Shown here: piece after piece, positions 1 through 6,188 of the stretch
Position numbering within the stretch: the stretch's first letter is position 1
Layout: each line of letters starts with the position of its first letter
Assembly: GCA_030837425.1 (NCBI GenBank)
Contig: JAUPLJ010000023.1
Coordinates: 1-8,297 of the forward strand
Reading direction: 5' to 3'
Source of the DNA: Patescibacteria group bacterium
GTDB taxonomy: Bacteria; Patescibacteriota; Minisyncoccia; Phycocordibacterales; UBA5272
DNA length: 8,297 nucleotides
Position numbers and translations under genes: made by a program
Notes under the pieces: model-generated
Seen by the model: only the letters and a program-made list of their open reading frames with translations
The model's database searches: none
Told to the model about the DNA's origin: nothing

Positions 1-165
1 GGCCTCATCACGAGAGTTGTCAAAAATTTCCCATATCAAGTGATGAAGTCCCTCGGGGCCAGTTGATCCAATATACATCCCAGGGCGCTTACGAACCGGC
101 TCAAGGCCTTCTAGGACTTGAATTGAATCCGCACCATAGCTCTCTTTTTTTGTTTCTTTTGCCAT
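1..165 (-). CDS. gyrB: DNA gyrase subunit B, N-terminal fragment (runs off left edge)
   Basis: The minus strand from an ATG at 165 encodes 55 residues that match the start of the type II topoisomerase ATPase subunit. Visible motifs are the segment LEGLEPVRKRPGMYIGST at about residues 19-36, the following GLHHLIWEIFDN, and DNSRDEA, which contains the ATP/Mg-binding Asn of the GHKL fold. The subunit hydrolyses ATP to drive negative supercoiling with GyrA in the cytoplasm. The gene is cut only by the window edge; nothing looks broken. ParE has the same N-terminus. I prefer GyrB because small genomes of this kind usually keep only gyrase, but the fragment cannot settle this. An extended -10 promoter lies upstream at 234-226. 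Confidence 0.9.
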   Translation of the reverse strand, partial: MAKETKKESYGADSIQVLEGLEPVRKRPGMYIGSTGPEGLHHLIWEIFDNSRDEA

Positions 166-225
166 AAAATATTTAGTTGATAATTAGATAAAAAATGCTC
201 ATCAATAAAGCTTATTTATGTATTA

Positions 226-234
226 ATTATAACA
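226..234 (-). promoter_or_regulatory. Extended -10 promoter element for gyrB
   Basis: Read on the minus strand this is TGTTATAAT, a full extended -10 (TGn + TATAAT). No good -35 is visible about 17 nt upstream, which is normal for extended -10 promoters. Initiation near position 219 would give a leader of about 54 nt before the gyrB ATG. It is back to back with the promoter of the small cysteine protein gene. Confidence 0.6.
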
Positions 235-265
235 TTTTTTGAGATAAATTTCCATCAAAATTTGT

Positions 266-294
266 TTGACAAATAGTAATTTATGAGATAAAAT
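266..294 (+). promoter_or_regulatory. Near-consensus sigma70-type promoter for the small four-Cys protein
   Basis: TTGACA at 266-271 is followed by a 17-nt spacer and TAAAAT at 289-294, a near-perfect vegetative promoter. Transcription should start near 301, giving a leader of about 40 nt. It is the best -35/-10 match in the window and supports the short downstream ORF being a real, well-expressed gene. Confidence 0.75.
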
Positions 295-340
295 ATGTAT
301 TAGTAACCCATTAAATTAATAACCTTTAAATTCTTTAAAA

Positions 341-598
341 ATGCCTGAAAGTAGAATAAAAAAAGAGATCAAACTGATCCCTTTAAAAAAAAGAACTAAC
401 TGGCCAGATGCAATGACTCTTCTTTATATGGAAAGAGAGGATATTAATGTAAATCTTTGCAAATTAGAAAATTGTGATGATTTTAATGTCAGAGGGACTA
501 AGCATAGATATTACGGAATAGAGCATTGCAAGATATGTAAAAAAGAAAACCCAGCAAATTCTTCTCGGCCAAATGTTTTTAATTCTTTAAAAAAATAA
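341..598 (+). CDS. Small four-cysteine (putative zinc-binding) protein, function unknown
   Basis: This 85-residue protein matches no family I recognise. It is lysine-rich and basic. It has a Cys-x4-Cys pair (C40, C45) and a Cys-x2-Cys pair (C63, C66), with His55 and His62 close to the second pair. This could form a single zinc ribbon or knuckle in a nucleic-acid- or protein-binding module. There is no signal peptide or membrane segment, so it is probably cytosolic. It is a stand-alone transcription unit: a near-consensus promoter 47 nt upstream and an intrinsic terminator starting at its stop codon support it as a gene. The ATG has no clear Shine-Dalgarno. Zinc binding is inferred from cysteine spacing only. 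Confidence 0.7.
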   Translation: MPESRIKKEIKLIPLKKRTNWPDAMTLLYMEREDINVNLCKLENCDDFNVRGTKHRYYGIEHCKICKKENPANSSRPNVFNSLKK

Positions 599-619
599 GA
601 AGCTCCGGCTTCTTTTTTT
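597..619. terminator. Bidirectional intrinsic terminator between the four-Cys gene and pheT
   Basis: AAGAAGC (597-603) pairs with GCTTCTT (608-614) around a TCCG loop, a 7-bp stem followed by a T run to 619 on the plus strand. On the minus strand the same stem is followed by ATTTTTTT. It can therefore end both the small plus-strand gene, whose stop overlaps the stem, and the leftward phe operon, whose last codon is at 628. Confidence 0.85.
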
Positions 620-627
620 ATTTATAA

Positions 628-3090
628 TTATCTAATTTCAAACCCTTTTGCTTTTAATGCACCATAAACTTTATCAGCTTCTTGATTTACTTCTTCATCT
701 GTCAAAGTCCTTTCTTTATCTTGATAGATTAATCTAAATCCAAAAGATTTTTTCATTACTCCGTCTATCTCTTTTTCAAATTTATCAAATAGAATCACAC
801 TGATACATAACTTAGAAATATTTTCTTCTATAATTTTTCTTAGATCTTCTTCATTCGCATCGTCTCCAGTCCAAAATGCAATATCGCGAACAATAAAAGG
901 CGTGAGTGGAAATGATTTATATTTAGCCTCTTTATTTTCCATCTCTCCTAAATCAATAAACCCTTCCCCTTCTTCTAAATCTTTAATAAGCTCGTCAAAA
1001 TTAATTTCAAATCTATTTTCTTTTTGTGCTAGATTTTTTGATTCTATAATTTCTATTTCTTTTACTTCTAAAGCATTTTTAATCTCTTCTAAAATATTAT
1101 TTTTTATTTCTGTGTAATTTTTATTTTTCTTTCCGTCATCAATAGCAATAGCGAGACTTAGCCACTCTTTTTCTTTTCCCTCTTCGCTGACAGCAAAACA
1201 ATTTCCAAATTCAAATATTTTTATTTCATTTAGATTTAGAAGTGGCATATTAAAAATATTTTTTTGTACTGCTTCTTCAATACCATTTGAGAGATTATTT
1301 CTTAAATAATTTTTATCTTGTGCTACAGATTTTAATATTTCAATATCCCCTTTATTTCGAAGTGAATAAGTCATAACTTCACTAAATCCATTTTTAAATA
1401 AAATCTCTTTTACTTTATTTGCAAAATATCCCCTCTTTGAAAGATGCCCTTTTTTATTTAGATTTGGGATTTCACTTTTAATATTATTAAGGCCAAACAC
1501 TCTCGCGACCTCTTCTATCAAATCTTCTTTGATTCTTAGATCAAGTCTTTCTTCTGGTATTGTCACTACAAATCTCTCTTCTTCAAGATTTTCAAGGACT
1601 CTTCCGTAGCCTACAATATCTTTGAATCTTTCCGCTGTTTTCAAATCTTCAATAACAACTTTTCCAAACATAGTCGTAGCATGAAGTACTTTTCCGTTTC
1701 CTAAATACATTCCAACATGATTAATGCCATGTGATACTTCTACCCCTCTCATATATTCTTGAGAATGATGCCAAACCTTGTCTACGTCATTGTTTACAAA
1801 TATAAGATCACCAAATCTTAAATCTTTATCTTCTATTCTTTTTGTAAATACAAATTGATCTACAGAAATTCTTGGTATTTGTATTCCTGATTCTTTATAA
1901 AGCCAAGAGATTAATGATGAACAATCAAAAAGATTTGGTGCATCATATCGGACACTCGCTCCAAGATGATATGGTTTACCTTCTACTTCTTCAGCTAATT
2001 TTTCTATAATTTCTTTAGGGATTACTTTTTCATATTCAAATCCAAATCTATTAAATATTTCCTCTACTTTTGAAGTATAAATATCTACACCAATTAATTT
2101 ACTTATTTCGGCATTACTTACTCCAAATCTAAAAGGTACATGATATTTTTTTGGAAAATTATCTACTATTTCTCCGACGATTATTTCAGTACTTCCATCA
2201 CTCGCATATTCTTTTATTAAACGCAAAGTTTCTATCATTCCGATTTCTGTCAGCTCATCAGCGATTTCATTTTCAAATCTTTTACTTGCATCAGTTTTTA
2301 AATTATATTTTTGTGAAGTCTTGCGGATCAATACAGGATTAAAATTCGCACTCTCTACGATTACATTTTTTGTCTCAGAAGAAATTCCAGAATATTTTCC
2401 CCCTTTTATTCCCGCCAGGCCTAGTACATTTTTAGCGTCAGCAATTACTAAAGTCTTCTCATCAAGATTTAATTCTTTATTATCTAGAGTTGTCATTGTT
2501 TCTCCAACATTCGCAAATCTTGCTTCAAGGTATTCTGAGATTAAATCAGCATCGTACGCATGCATTGGCTTATTATATGAAAATTGAATATAGTTTGTAA
2601 TGTCTACAATATTATTTATACTTTTTTGCCCAATTGCTTCGAGTCTGTATTTTATAAAGTCTGGTGAATCTTTCACTAAGATATTGTTTACCTTGCATCC
2701 CATGAATCTTGTGCAAGCTTTTGGATCTGCGATTTTTATAAAATCAGAATCTGTTTTATTCACAGAAAATGAAAATGACTTTTCTTGAGTTTCGCGAAGC
2801 GGGGTTCCGAAAGAAAAATGATTTTCATTTTCTTTCATTTTAAAACCAAAAAGTGCTGCAACTTCTTTCGCCATGTAGTAGTGTGATAATGCATCATGTG
2901 CTCTATTTGGAAGAACATTTAAATCATAAATATAATCTTTTTTCTCAGATTCATTTTTTGCTAATTTATTTTCAATTTCAAAATATTCTTCTACTTCAAA
3001 AGCGTTAGTTGAAATAACTTTAACAAAGTCTTCCCCTTTTGGAACTGACTCCTCAATATATTCTTGTATCCAACTGTGTAAATATTTCAT
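628..3090 (-). CDS. pheT: Phenylalanine--tRNA ligase beta subunit with an NlpC/P60-like domain inserted in B5
   Basis: This is the beta subunit of the tetrameric PheRS that charges tRNA-Phe in the cytosol. Domain order over 820 residues: a short N-terminal segment (1-50) leading directly to the LNVLPNRA motif at about 58-64, so the OB-fold (EMAP/Arc1-like) tRNA-binding domain normally inserted here is absent; the B3/B4 editing domain (about 125-300) with KPMHAYD (174-180) and TDAS (266-269); the first half of B5 (about 320-355); an inserted NlpC/P60-like domain (about 356-505); the second half of B5 with RLDLRIKEDLIEEVAR (515-530); the catalytic-like core (about 551-725); and the FDX-ACB anticodon-binding domain (about 725-820). 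Total length looks normal only because the lost and gained domains nearly cancel. The frame is uninterrupted. The start lies 4 nt after the SET gene stop, implying translational coupling; no Shine-Dalgarno is visible. Confidence 0.95.
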   Translation of the reverse strand: MKYLHSWIQEYIEESVPKGEDFVKVISTNAFEVEEYFEIENKLAKNESEKKDYIYDLNVLPNRAHDALSHYYMAKEVAALFGFKMKENENHFSFGTPLRETQEKSFSFSVNKTDSDFIKIADPKACTRFMGCKVNNILVKDSPDFIKYRLEAIGQKSINNIVDITNYIQFSYNKPMHAYDADLISEYLEARFANVGETMTTLDNKELNLDEKTLVIADAKNVLGLAGIKGGKYSGISSETKNVIVESANFNPVLIRKTSQKYNLKTDASKRFENEIADELTEIGMIETLRLIKEYASDGSTEIIVGEIVDNFPKKYHVPFRFGVSNAEISKLIGVDIYTSKVEEIFNRFGFEYEKVIPKEIIEKLAEEVEGKPYHLGASVRYDAPNLFDCSSLISWLYKESGIQIPRISVDQFVFTKRIEDKDLRFGDLIFVNNDVDKVWHHSQEYMRGVEVSHGINHVGMYLGNGKVLHATTMFGKVVIEDLKTAERFKDIVGYGRVLENLEEERFVVTIPEERLDLRIKEDLIEEVARVFGLNNIKSEIPNLNKKGHLSKRGYFANKVKEILFKNGFSEVMTYSLRNKGDIEILKSVAQDKNYLRNNLSNGIEEAVQKNIFNMPLLNLNEIKIFEFGNCFAVSEEGKEKEWLSLAIAIDDGKKNKNYTEIKNNILEEIKNALEVKEIEIIESKNLAQKENRFEINFDELIKDLEEGEGFIDLGEMENKEAKYKSFPLTPFIVRDIAFWTGDDANEEDLRKIIEENISKLCISVILFDKFEKEIDGVMKKSFGFRLIYQDKERTLTDEEVNQEADKVYGALKAKGFEIR
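1573..2025 (-). other. NlpC/P60 cysteine-peptidase-like domain inserted within the PheT B5 domain
   Basis: PheT residues about 356-506 do not belong to any PheRS domain but follow the NlpC/P60 pattern. It contains GKPYHLGAS (371-379), FDCSSLISWLYKESGI (388-403) with nucleophile candidate Cys390, PRISVDQF (406-413), GDLIFV (427-432), HVGMYLGNGKVLHAT (458-472) with base candidate His458 and third-position His470, and a terminal GYGRV (494-498). The family hydrolyses peptide bonds in peptidoglycan, or acts as amidase or acyltransferase in permuted relatives, and is usually exported; this copy has no signal peptide and is trapped in a cytosolic enzyme. It replaces the turn between the B5 strands ending near FEYE and beginning near RFVVTIP. 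Family assignment rests on motif reading; activity is unknown. Confidence 0.88.
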
Positions 3091-3094
3091 AAAT

Positions 3095-4000
3095 TTATTT
3101 TAAACTATTTTTTAAATTATCCAAATAACCATTCTTTTTCATCTCTTCAAACAAAATCCAATCTGCAGTAAAAGGAATATATTTTTCTTTATCTTCTTTT
3201 GTTAAATCTCTCCAAGGAACTATTTTTCCATAACATTTTTTACTTTTACAAAAACATTTTCCTTCTGGATTTTGCCAATCAGAATTACAGAATAAACTAT
3301 AAGACATTGTGAGTTCTTCACCTTTTTTAATATCTCTCATTGCTGTCACAAAAAATAAATCCTTTATATAACAATTTGGATCACAACTATGATTAAATTT
3401 TACAGAAAGTGAATTAAAAGAATTTCTGTAAAAATATTTTGAAAAAGGTATAGCATGATCTTTAACTAAAGAATTAATTTGTGATTCTTTTTTTGAAAAA
3501 TAAATTTGCCCATCTACATATGACAATATCTCCCCTTTCTTTATTTCTTCTTTTGCGAAAATTCCTGAGCCTTTAACTTTTGTAGATTTTAATTCTATTT
3601 TATTTTCAAATTTTCTATAAAGCTCATCAGGAGTCTCTTTATAAGTAAAATCTTTTATGTCAAAATATTTTTTAATAAAATTAATTGTCTTTTCTGTATT
3701 AAAATCTTTACAACTGTAAATATCAACTGTTAAAAAATTATATTTAGTCCACACATAAATATCTGCTCCCGATTCTGCCCAGACAACCTGTCCTTCATAT
3801 CCTTCGTGAATTGGTTTTGCATTTCCAGTTGCAGAAGAAATAAATGGACCATTAATAGTTTTCATTTTTAAACTCTTTGCCAAATCTAAAAGAAAATCAT
3901 TAATTAATTTTTCTTCTCCTTTATTTTTTATTTTCATTTTATAAGAAGCTTCTAAAATTAATCTTTTTCTAAAAACATCTTTATTTAAGTCGTAATACAT
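3095..4000 (-). CDS. AdoMet-decarboxylase-like / SET-domain lysine methyltransferase fusion protein
   Basis: Two domains are visible in 301 residues. Residues about 12-122 resemble the prokaryotic S-adenosylmethionine decarboxylase (SpeD/SpeH) fold: GPFISS at 51-56, AES at 75-77 and VDIYSC at 92-97. Residues about 136-260 are a SET domain: KGSGIFAKEEIKKGE (143-157), the NHSCDPNC signature (203-210), KKGEELTMSYS (225-235) with the conserved Tyr234, then a post-SET Cys-x-Cys-x4-Cys (C249, C251, C256) that would bind zinc with Cys206. SET enzymes use SAM to methylate protein lysines, so a cytosolic protein methyltransferase is the best call; the target is unknown. It sits between pheS (5 nt) and pheT (4 nt), so it is co-transcribed with PheRS. 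The gene is visibly more AT-rich than pheS, which may mean later acquisition. Confidence 0.88.
   Translation of the reverse strand: MYYDLNKDVFRKRLILEASYKMKIKNKGEEKLINDFLLDLAKSLKMKTINGPFISSATGNAKPIHEGYEGQVVWAESGADIYVWTKYNFLTVDIYSCKDFNTEKTINFIKKYFDIKDFTYKETPDELYRKFENKIELKSTKVKGSGIFAKEEIKKGEILSYVDGQIYFSKKESQINSLVKDHAIPFSKYFYRNSFNSLSVKFNHSCDPNCYIKDLFFVTAMRDIKKGEELTMSYSLFCNSDWQNPEGKCFCKSKKCYGKIVPWRDLTKEDKEKYIPFTADWILFEEMKKNGYLDNLKNSLK
3635..3967 (-). other. S-adenosylmethionine decarboxylase-like N-terminal domain with altered active site
   Basis: Residues about 12-122 of the fusion align without gaps to the active-site stretch of bacterial AdoMetDC as I remember the Thermotoga maritima enzyme. 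Ser77 falls on the pyruvoyl-forming serine (Ser63), Cys97 on the proton-donor cysteine (Cys83), and Tyr82 replaces the processing histidine (His68). The residue after the serine is Gly instead of the usual His. Self-cleavage is therefore doubtful. The domain may bind SAM or another ligand without decarboxylating it. The assignment is by motif and is less secure than that of the SET domain. Confidence 0.65.
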
Positions 4001-4005
4001 ATCTT

Positions 4006-4770
4006 TTAAAATTGATTAACTACTCGGAGATCTCCGTTATAAAGAAGACGAATGTCGTCGAGTCCGTACTTTAGCATTGCTAATCTATCTATTCCCCCAC
4101 CAAAAGCAAATCCAGAATATTTTCTACTATCTATCCCACAATTCTCCAAAACCTTTGGATGGACCATTCCTGCCCCCATTATTTCTATATATCCTGTCTT
4201 TTTACAAATATTGCATCCAGCTCCGTCACATTTAAAGCATTTCATAGCTACCTCAAGTCCTGGCTCTACAAATGGGAAAAATGATGATCTGAAAACTACG
4301 TCAATTTCTTTTTCAAAAAAGTCTGAAAAGAATTTTTCTAGCACCGCTTTAAGATTTGCGAGAGAAATATTTTCTCCAACTAGTAGTCCTTCGACTTGGT
4401 GAAATTGTGCTTCATGGGTCGCATCTGTGGCTTCATTACGAAAAACTTTTCCAGGTACACAAATCGCAAGTGGGAAATTTTTCTTTCCTTCTTCCACCTC
4501 TTTCACAAAATTTTGCATGTATCTGATCTGTACACTTGAAGTGTGAGTGCGTAGAACAGCTTTACCAAATTTTTCATCTTCTTCTAATTTCAAAAAGAAT
4601 GTGTCTTGCATGTCGCGAGAAGAGTGATCTTTAGGGACATTGAGTGCATCAAAATTGAACCACTCTCTCTCAAGCTCTGGACCATCTGCAATATCAAAAC
4701 CCATTTCTGTAAAAATCTTAGAAATCTTTTCAGTTAAAATCGTGATTGGATGAGCGTGAGAGCCTTTCAT
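4006..4770 (-). CDS. pheS: Phenylalanine--tRNA ligase alpha subunit, short form lacking the N-terminal arm
   Basis: This is the catalytic class II subunit of PheRS, which activates phenylalanine with ATP and transfers it to tRNA-Phe. The whole catalytic domain is present: HPIT at 7-10, GFDIADGPELE near motif 1, motif 2 with GKVFRNEATDATHEAQFHQ (107-125), the Cys-x2-Cys-x4-Cys-x2-Cys cluster (C178, C181, C186, C189) common in bacterial PheS, GMVHPKVL (201-208), and motif 3 GFAFGGGIDRLAML (220-233). At 254 residues it is about 80-100 shorter than usual: the N-terminal coiled-coil arm that contacts tRNA is missing. The start is well supported, because an in-frame TAA lies seven codons upstream and a promoter directly before it. 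It is the first gene of the operon with the SET fusion and pheT. Confidence 0.95.
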   Translation of the reverse strand: MKGSHAHPITILTEKISKIFTEMGFDIADGPELEREWFNFDALNVPKDHSSRDMQDTFFLKLEEDEKFGKAVLRTHTSSVQIRYMQNFVKEVEEGKKNFPLAICVPGKVFRNEATDATHEAQFHQVEGLLVGENISLANLKAVLEKFFSDFFEKEIDVVFRSSFFPFVEPGLEVAMKCFKCDGAGCNICKKTGYIEIMGAGMVHPKVLENCGIDSRKYSGFAFGGGIDRLAMLKYGLDDIRLLYNGDLRVVNQF

Positions 4771-4787
4771 ATTACTTTTTGTAAAAA

Positions 4788-4796
4788 ATTATATCA
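4788..4796 (-). promoter_or_regulatory. Extended -10 promoter of the phe operon
   Basis: The minus strand reads TGATATAAT, a perfect extended -10. Only a weak -35 (TTTATT, 18 nt upstream) is visible. Initiation near 4781 would leave a leader of only about 10 nt before the pheS ATG at 4770, with no Shine-Dalgarno and no room for a pheST-type leader-peptide attenuator. Confidence 0.6.
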
Positions 4797-4827
4797 CAAA
4801 GAGCTGTTTTTAATAAATCAAAAAAAG

Positions 4828-4836
4828 TGTTAGAAT
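4828..4836 (+). promoter_or_regulatory. Extended -10 promoter of the glycosyltransferase gene
   Basis: TGTTAGAAT is an extended -10 with one mismatch to TATAAT. Transcription would start near 4843, about 34 nt before the ATG at 4877. It is divergent from the phe operon promoter; the two -10 boxes are about 35 nt apart, so the polymerases would compete or be co-regulated. Confidence 0.5.
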
Positions 4837-4876
4837 ATAGAAAATAAAAGCCTTTGGGTTGACCCTAGCTCAAATT

Positions 4877-6148
4877 ATGCAAATTATACTTGAATTATTT
4901 TTCTACTGTTTTAGCTTCTTATCTTTGTATGTACAGATATACTTTTTAGTGGTTTTTTTAGAAAAACATAAAGAAATTAAGATTCACAGATCTCCTATTA
5001 AGCTTTTTGAAAATGAAGAAGATTATCAAGGAGTGACGATCACAGTGCCAGCTTACAACGAAGGATTAAATGTTAAAAAAACAGTAGAGTCACTACTCAA
5101 GCTTAATTATCCAAAAAATAAATTATTTTTAATTCTGGTTGATGATGGAAGTAAAGATAATACTTGGGAAGTGATGCAAGAGTATAAAGATCATCCACAA
5201 ATAAAAATATTCAAAAAAGAAAATGGTGGGAAATATACTGCCCAAAATCTTGGACTTGAAAATACACAGACTCCATTTTTAGGATGTCTCGATTCTGATT
5301 CTGAAGTTGATCCTGAATCATTAAACAGAATCATGAATTATTTTGCAGATCCTGCAGTCATGGCTGTTGCTCCTACAATAGTCTCTCGTAATGAAGAAAA
5401 TATAGTGCAACGTGCACAAAAGACTGATTATGAGCTTCAAATTTATGTGAAGAAAATGCTCGCCTTTGTAAATGCGATCCATGTGACACCTGGCCCTTTT
5501 TCTATTTTTAGAAAATCAGTTTTTGAAAAGATCGGTCCATATAGACATGCTCATCAGACTGAGGATCAGGAAATTGCTATGCGTATGCAACAAAATCATA
5601 TGAGAATAGAGCACGCCCCTGACGCCTACGTCTATACAAATACACCAAAGACTGTAAAAGCTTTGTACAAGCAACGTACTCGTTGGATTTATGGATTCAT
5701 TAGAAACGCTTTAGATTATAAACATTTGGTATTTAAAAAGAAATATGGAAATATTGGGTTCATTACTCTCCCTTCTGGATTTATATCTGTGATGTCTGTA
5801 CTTTTTTTATTTTTATTCACTGGATACAATTTGTATAACTATGTAAAACAAAAAACTTTAATCATTTCTGCTGTTGGCTTAAATATGAGTACTACAAGCT
5901 TTAAAATTGACCCTTTCTTTATAAACACTTCTGCTATTTTATTTATTTCAATAATAGTTTACTCTTCTGTTTTCTTTTCTTTATTTATGGGTCATAAAAT
6001 ACTACACGGAAAAGCAAAATTTAATTTAAATATAATCTGGTTCTTTATTGTTTATAGTATTGTGGCTCCATTTTGGCTGTTAAAAGCAGTTATAAACGCA
6101 ATACGAAATTACGAATCTAGCTGGACAAAAGAAATTGATAGCAGATAA
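4877..6148 (+). CDS. Membrane-bound GT2 family glycosyltransferase (processive synthase-like)
   Basis: The protein is a family 2 glycosyltransferase of the cellulose/chitin/poly-N-acetylglucosamine synthase type. Numbering from the upstream TTG at 4859, it has an N-terminal membrane segment (about 10-34), VPAYNE (63-68), DDGS (95-98), the DxD-like DSD (145-147) for nucleotide-sugar and metal, GPFSIFR (212-218), TED (234-236) with the catalytic-base Asp/Glu region, and QRTRW (272-276), the QxxRW motif of processive enzymes. Membrane segments follow at about 300-322, 356-378 and 391-412. It probably adds sugars from UDP-sugars to a surface polysaccharide across the cytoplasmic membrane; the sugar cannot be told. 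I chose the ATG at 4877 (423 residues). The in-frame TTG at 4859 adds six residues and has no Shine-Dalgarno. The 3' end contains the next gene's promoter. Confidence 0.85.
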   Translation: MQIILELFFYCFSFLSLYVQIYFLVVFLEKHKEIKIHRSPIKLFENEEDYQGVTITVPAYNEGLNVKKTVESLLKLNYPKNKLFLILVDDGSKDNTWEVMQEYKDHPQIKIFKKENGGKYTAQNLGLENTQTPFLGCLDSDSEVDPESLNRIMNYFADPAVMAVAPTIVSRNEENIVQRAQKTDYELQIYVKKMLAFVNAIHVTPGPFSIFRKSVFEKIGPYRHAHQTEDQEIAMRMQQNHMRIEHAPDAYVYTNTPKTVKALYKQRTRWIYGFIRNALDYKHLVFKKKYGNIGFITLPSGFISVMSVLFLFLFTGYNLYNYVKQKTLIISAVGLNMSTTSFKIDPFFINTSAILFISIIVYSSVFFSLFMGHKILHGKAKFNLNIIWFFIVYSIVAPFWLLKAVINAIRNYESSWTKEIDSR

Positions 6149-6163
6149 TTCTTCTGTTATAAT
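6135..6163 (+). promoter_or_regulatory. Strong sigma70-type promoter inside the 3' end of the glycosyltransferase gene
   Basis: TTGATA (6135-6140), a 17-nt spacer, then TATAAT (6158-6163), preceded by TGT to make an extended -10. The -35 lies in the last codons of the glycosyltransferase gene, whose stop is at 6146-6148. Transcription should start near 6170. This decides the start of the next gene: the possible TTG at 6135 is the -35 box and the ATG at 6162 overlaps the -10, so translation most likely begins at 6189. Confidence 0.75.
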
Positions 6164-6188
6164 GATTTCAAATTTAAAAAACAAACTT

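Noticed and set aside
1573..2025. The insert in PheT as an intein or a separate nested gene
   Set aside because: No splicing-type junction residues or intein blocks are visible. The frame runs straight through both edges, and the motifs fit NlpC/P60 instead.
902..2788. Plus-strand open frames opposite pheT (902-1117, 2151-2342, 2321-2587, 2600-2788)
   Set aside because: They are antisense shadows of a strongly conserved gene, with Ser/Phe/Ile-rich composition and no promoter or motif.
4052..4402. 116-codon plus-strand frame opposite pheS
   Set aside because: Antisense to conserved PheS motifs 2 and 3; the Ser/Pro-rich translation has no domain features.
4859..4876. TTG start for the glycosyltransferase gene
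   Set aside because: An ATG six codons later leaves the membrane segment intact. The TTG lies in a small GGG-TTGA-CCC dyad with no Shine-Dalgarno. It is not excluded, only less likely.
4771..4876. T-box or phenylalanine leader-peptide attenuator before pheS
   Set aside because: The predicted pheS leader is only about 10 nt, too short for either.
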